Shown here: piece after piece, positions 61,973-64,000 of the stretch
Layout of the letters: each line of letters starts with the position of its first letter
Numbering within the stretch: the first letter of the stretch is position 1
DNA from: Ruegeria sp. SCSIO 43209
Lineage (GTDB): Bacteria; Pseudomonadota; Alphaproteobacteria; Rhodobacterales; Rhodobacteraceae
Assembly (NCBI RefSeq): GCF_019904295.1
Contig: NZ_CP065360.1
Coordinates: 124,001-188,000, forward strand
Reading direction: 5' to 3'
Length of the DNA stretch: 64,000 nt
The notes under the pieces: model-generated
Database searches by the model: none
Told to the model about the DNA's origin: nothing
Seen by the model: the letters and a program-made list of their open reading frames with translations, nothing else
Program-made: the position numbers and the translations under genes

Positions 61973-62701
61973 CTATCTTGCGTCTCTGACTGCCACGATT
62001 AACCGGGTCATTTCATCTTCGGTGATCAGACCCGGGGCAAGCGCATCTCCAATCACAAACGAAGGAGTGCCACTGAAGCCAAGCTGTCGGGCCAATTCCA
62101 TGGAAATCTGAATATGCGCGTCGACTTCCGGCGCTTCCATATCTGCGCGCAATTGATCCTCGTCCAGGCCAAGTTCCCGAACAACTTTCAGTACACTGGC
62201 CTCAGTGGCACGACCGTTCAGAGCCATAAGCGCCCAATGAAATTCTTCGTATTTTCCCTGGTTTCGTGAGGCCAGCGCAGCGCGTGCCGCGAAGTCGGAA
62301 CCTTCTCCAAGTATGGGCCATTCTCGATAAACAATTCGCACATCGGAATCGCCCGCGATTACGTTCTTCACGACCGGGGCAGCGCGTTTGCAATATGGGC
62401 AGTTATAGTCGAAAAACTCGACCACGGTTACATCGCCTTCCGGGTTTCCGATTACAGGCGCATTCGGATCCTGTTCCAGCAATTCACGCTGATTTTCCAA
62501 GACGCTTCCAATTGCTTCGGCTTTTGCCTGATCCTCGCGCTGTTGAAGCAATTGAATCGCCTGCATGATGATCTCAGGGTTTTCCAAAATGGCTTCGAGA
62601 GCCAGCCGTTTTACATCGGAGTCAGACAGCTCGTCGGCGCGTGCCATAGGAATGCCAATCGACATGGCGATAGCGACTAAGCCTGCAAGTATTCGTTTCA
62701 C
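61973..62701 (-). CDS. DsbA/Com1-like periplasmic thiol oxidoreductase
   Basis: The 242-aa protein has GTG 62701 as start, a signal peptide (about 1-24, ending PMARA), an N-terminal helical segment, and a thioredoxin fold with active site FFDYNCPYCKRA (C101-C104) and cis-Pro in GFSGTPSFVIG. It resembles DsbA-like proteins of the BdbD/Com1 (ScsC) type, often found in copper-tolerance loci. It begins one base after the cytochrome c stop, so it is co-translated with the MCO-cytochrome pair. Confidence 0.88.
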   Translation of the reverse strand: MKRILAGLVAIAMSIGIPMARADELSDSDVKRLALEAILENPEIIMQAIQLLQQREDQAKAEAIGSVLENQRELLEQDPNAPVIGNPEGDVTVVEFFDYNCPYCKRAAPVVKNVIAGDSDVRIVYREWPILGEGSDFAARAALASRNQGKYEEFHWALMALNGRATEASVLKVVRELGLDEDQLRADMEAPEVDAHIQISMELARQLGFSGTPSFVIGDALAPGLITEDEMTRLIVAVRDAR

Positions 62702-62702
62702 A

Positions 62703-63179
62703 TCAGTTTCCTTCCGTTTGTTCTGCTTCGGTGCGTTGCTCTTGCAGCTTGCGTTCCCGATCCGGCCAACTCTCCTGGATGAAGGCGAGGATGTCCCAGA
62801 TATCCTGATCCGACAGAGTGTCCCCGAAGCCTGGCATGCCGCTTTTGACGTCAGCGACACCCATCTGTTTCAAAGTTTGGTCCCCGCCAAACTTTGTATA
62901 GTCGAACAACAGCTTGTCGCCGTGATGCCAGGTATGCCCGGTTCGGTCATGCGGGGGCGCCCGCAAGACGCCATCCGGATCAGGTGTTTGCCAATCCTGC
63001 TGACCCTCCAAATTTGCCCCGTGGCATGACGCGCAGTTTTCGGCGTACAAAACTGCACCACGTGCCGAATCCGCTGATGCACTGTTCTGCGCACGCCCAC
63101 TCAGGCCCCAGCCAGCGACCGCGACAATGATCACTACAGCAGCCAGTGACACCCATTTCGCCGAACTCTTGTTCATCAT
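62703..63179 (-). CDS. Monohaem cytochrome c
   Basis: The 158-aa protein has an N-terminal signal/anchor helix (about 9-26) and one haem motif CASCH (49-53), with a Met ligand in GMPGFGDTLS. It belongs to the small cytochromes with C-terminal DIWDILAFIQESWP. ATG 63179 overlaps the MCO stop (ATGA). It may accept or donate electrons for the multicopper oxidase. The broken gene at 27232-27393 encodes a close homologue's C-terminus. Confidence 0.9.
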   Translation of the reverse strand: MMNKSSAKWVSLAAVVIIVAVAGWGLSGRAQNSASADSARGAVLYAENCASCHGANLEGQQDWQTPDPDGVLRAPPHDRTGHTWHHGDKLLFDYTKFGGDQTLKQMGVADVKSGMPGFGDTLSDQDIWDILAFIQESWPDRERKLQEQRTEAEQTEGN

Positions 63180-64000
63180 GCCACGCTCAGCCAGGTCTTC
63201 ATACCAGCGGCCTGATGCGACAGCATATGGCAATGAAACAGCCAATCCCCCGGGTTATCCGCAACGAACGCAATCTCCCGCTTTTCTATCCGGTCAACCA
63301 GGATTGTGTCCCGCAGCGGCCCTAGGTTGCCGTTTGGCAGAACTTCCTGAAAGTGCGTCCCGTGCAAGTGCATAGCGTGCGGAAAGACGGTGTCGTTCTG
63401 CATCTGAATCCGGACTATGTCGCCACGCGAAACGGCAGCAAGGGGGTTTTCAGGTAACCCGGCGACACCGTTGAATGTCCAGATCTGCCCTTCCTGAACC
63501 AATTCATTGGTGCTCATGACCTGGCCGTTAAAAGTGCCTTGACGCAGTCCGCCCATCGCCCCGCCTTCCATCACTAATGGGATTGTCAAAGCGTCAGAAA
63601 CATCTTCGAGAAAGGAAACAGGGTTGGGTGGCAGGGCTTCTATTGCACCGCGGTTTGCGGATGCACCGCTTCCCGAAACCGGGATTTCAGCAATGACAAA
63701 CGATTCATCGCGTTCGTGAAGAGTTATTTGAACGGCTTCGTTCGATTCCGCTGTGACATCAACAATTAAGTCTGCTCGCTGTGCAGGCCCAAAAACAAGG
63801 GTTTCAAAATCCTCTGGCTGCCTTACAGGCATGCCATCATAAGCGACCAGTTTCCCGTTTGCGCCACCTACTGAGACATACATGATCCGATCAGTTGCCA
63901 CGTTGACCATTCGAAGTCGCAAACGCTGGTTTGTCAGAACTTCTGTCATGGGCGATATGTGTGCGTGAACGTAGTTTCCCATTCGGCCTGCATGCGTCCA
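63176..64000 (-). CDS. Multicopper oxidase, 3' part (partial at window end)
   Basis: The C-terminal ~274 codons of a periplasmic multicopper oxidase are visible; the frame stays open through base 64000 (WTHAGRMGNYVHAH), so the gene continues outside. The T1/trinuclear copper motifs are visible: HAMHLHGTHFQEV and HCHMLSHQAAGMKTW (HCHxxxHxxxGM). It is likely a CueO/CopA-oxidase-like enzyme or a laccase-type oxidase acting on Cu(I). Coupled to the cytochrome c and DsbA-like genes downstream. Confidence 0.88.
   Translation of the reverse strand, partial: WTHAGRMGNYVHAHISPMTEVLTNQRLRLRMVNVATDRIMYVSVGGANGKLVAYDGMPVRQPEDFETLVFGPAQRADLIVDVTAESNEAVQITLHERDESFVIAEIPVSGSGASANRGAIEALPPNPVSFLEDVSDALTIPLVMEGGAMGGLRQGTFNGQVMSTNELVQEGQIWTFNGVAGLPENPLAAVSRGDIVRIQMQNDTVFPHAMHLHGTHFQEVLPNGNLGPLRDTILVDRIEKREIAFVADNPGDWLFHCHMLSHQAAGMKTWLSVA

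Noticed and set aside
1..64000. CRISPR arrays, tRNA/rRNA genes, phage genes, toxin-antitoxin pairs
   Set aside because: Looked for repeats with regular spacing, cloverleaf-like segments and typical small gene pairs; none could be supported.

Overview
The window looks like DNA from a marine alphaproteobacterium of the Roseobacter group (Rhodobacterales). The evidence is a complete SoxRS-VW-XYZABCDEF thiosulfate-oxidation locus in the alphaproteobacterial order, a PqqE gene, ALAS-type 5-aminolevulinate synthase, several YeeE/YedE transporters, an arylsulfatase/LysR/SSS-symporter group, and a mosaic of heavy-metal genes punctuated by IS6 and IS110 elements. Species and replicon type cannot be decided from the sequence. 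No rRNA, tRNA, CRISPR array, phage gene or replication origin was seen.

Layout. (1) 1-2.7 kb: 3' end of a pqq operon (pqqE), a complete IS6-family element without target duplication, the 3' fragment of a sodium/solute symporter that duplicates a gene at 33-35 kb, and a transposase scrap. (2) 2.7-4.6 kb, plus strand: two periplasmic MBL-fold proteins of SoxH type, one with a substituted zinc site. (3) 19.5 down to 4.6 kb: the sox region. soxS-soxR-soxT run on the plus strand; soxV-W-X-Y-Z-A-B-C-D-E-F-DUF302-hemA-yeeE run on the minus strand. Operator-like inverted repeats lie before soxV/soxS, before soxX and before soxB, and a terminator separates soxA from soxB. (4) 24.3-19.6 kb, minus strand: Crp-type regulator, two half-size YeeE proteins, a persulfide-dioxygenase-like MBL protein, a TIGR01244 sulfurtransferase-like protein and a SulP permease, a second sulfur module for persulfide/sulfite handling and export. 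(5) 24.6-27.7 kb: IS110 element, a His-rich secreted protein divergent from a second Crp regulator, then a truncated cytochrome c abutting a truncated IS6 element. (6) 27.7-34.8 kb: MscS channel, arylsulfatase with divergent LysR regulator, SSS symporter. (7) 35.2-40 kb: two MerR regulators with recognisable MerR-type operators, a MerT-like protein, a GDCC-type cysteine-rich protein, a DUF411 protein, and a UPF0104/MFS pair. (8) 51-40.3 kb: a higher-GC metal/envelope block. A two-component system (48.9-51.0 kb) faces a long minus-strand gene run: Met/His-rich EF-hand protein, small membrane proteins, VTT protein, DUF5676-like protein, YncE-like propeller, Cu-type P1B ATPase, APC permease, DUF2933 protein and an orphan Rieske protein. 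(9) 51.1-64 kb: methyltransferase, CusF, CusA, a CusB fused to four CusF-like domains, a His-rich protein, CueR, CopA with two HMA domains, CopZ, a DsbA-like protein, a cytochrome c and a multicopper oxidase cut by the window end.

How it fits together. The first 24 kb supports periplasmic thiosulfate/sulfide oxidation with electrons passed to c-type cytochromes. CcdA-like SoxV and thioredoxins SoxW/SoxS keep thiols reduced, hemA may supply haem, and YeeE/SulP transporters move sulfur species. The last 29 kb is mainly copper/silver (and possibly mercury) sensing, sequestration and efflux. IS6 and IS110 copies, broken genes and a shift in base composition point to assembly by repeated transfer and IS-mediated rearrangement.
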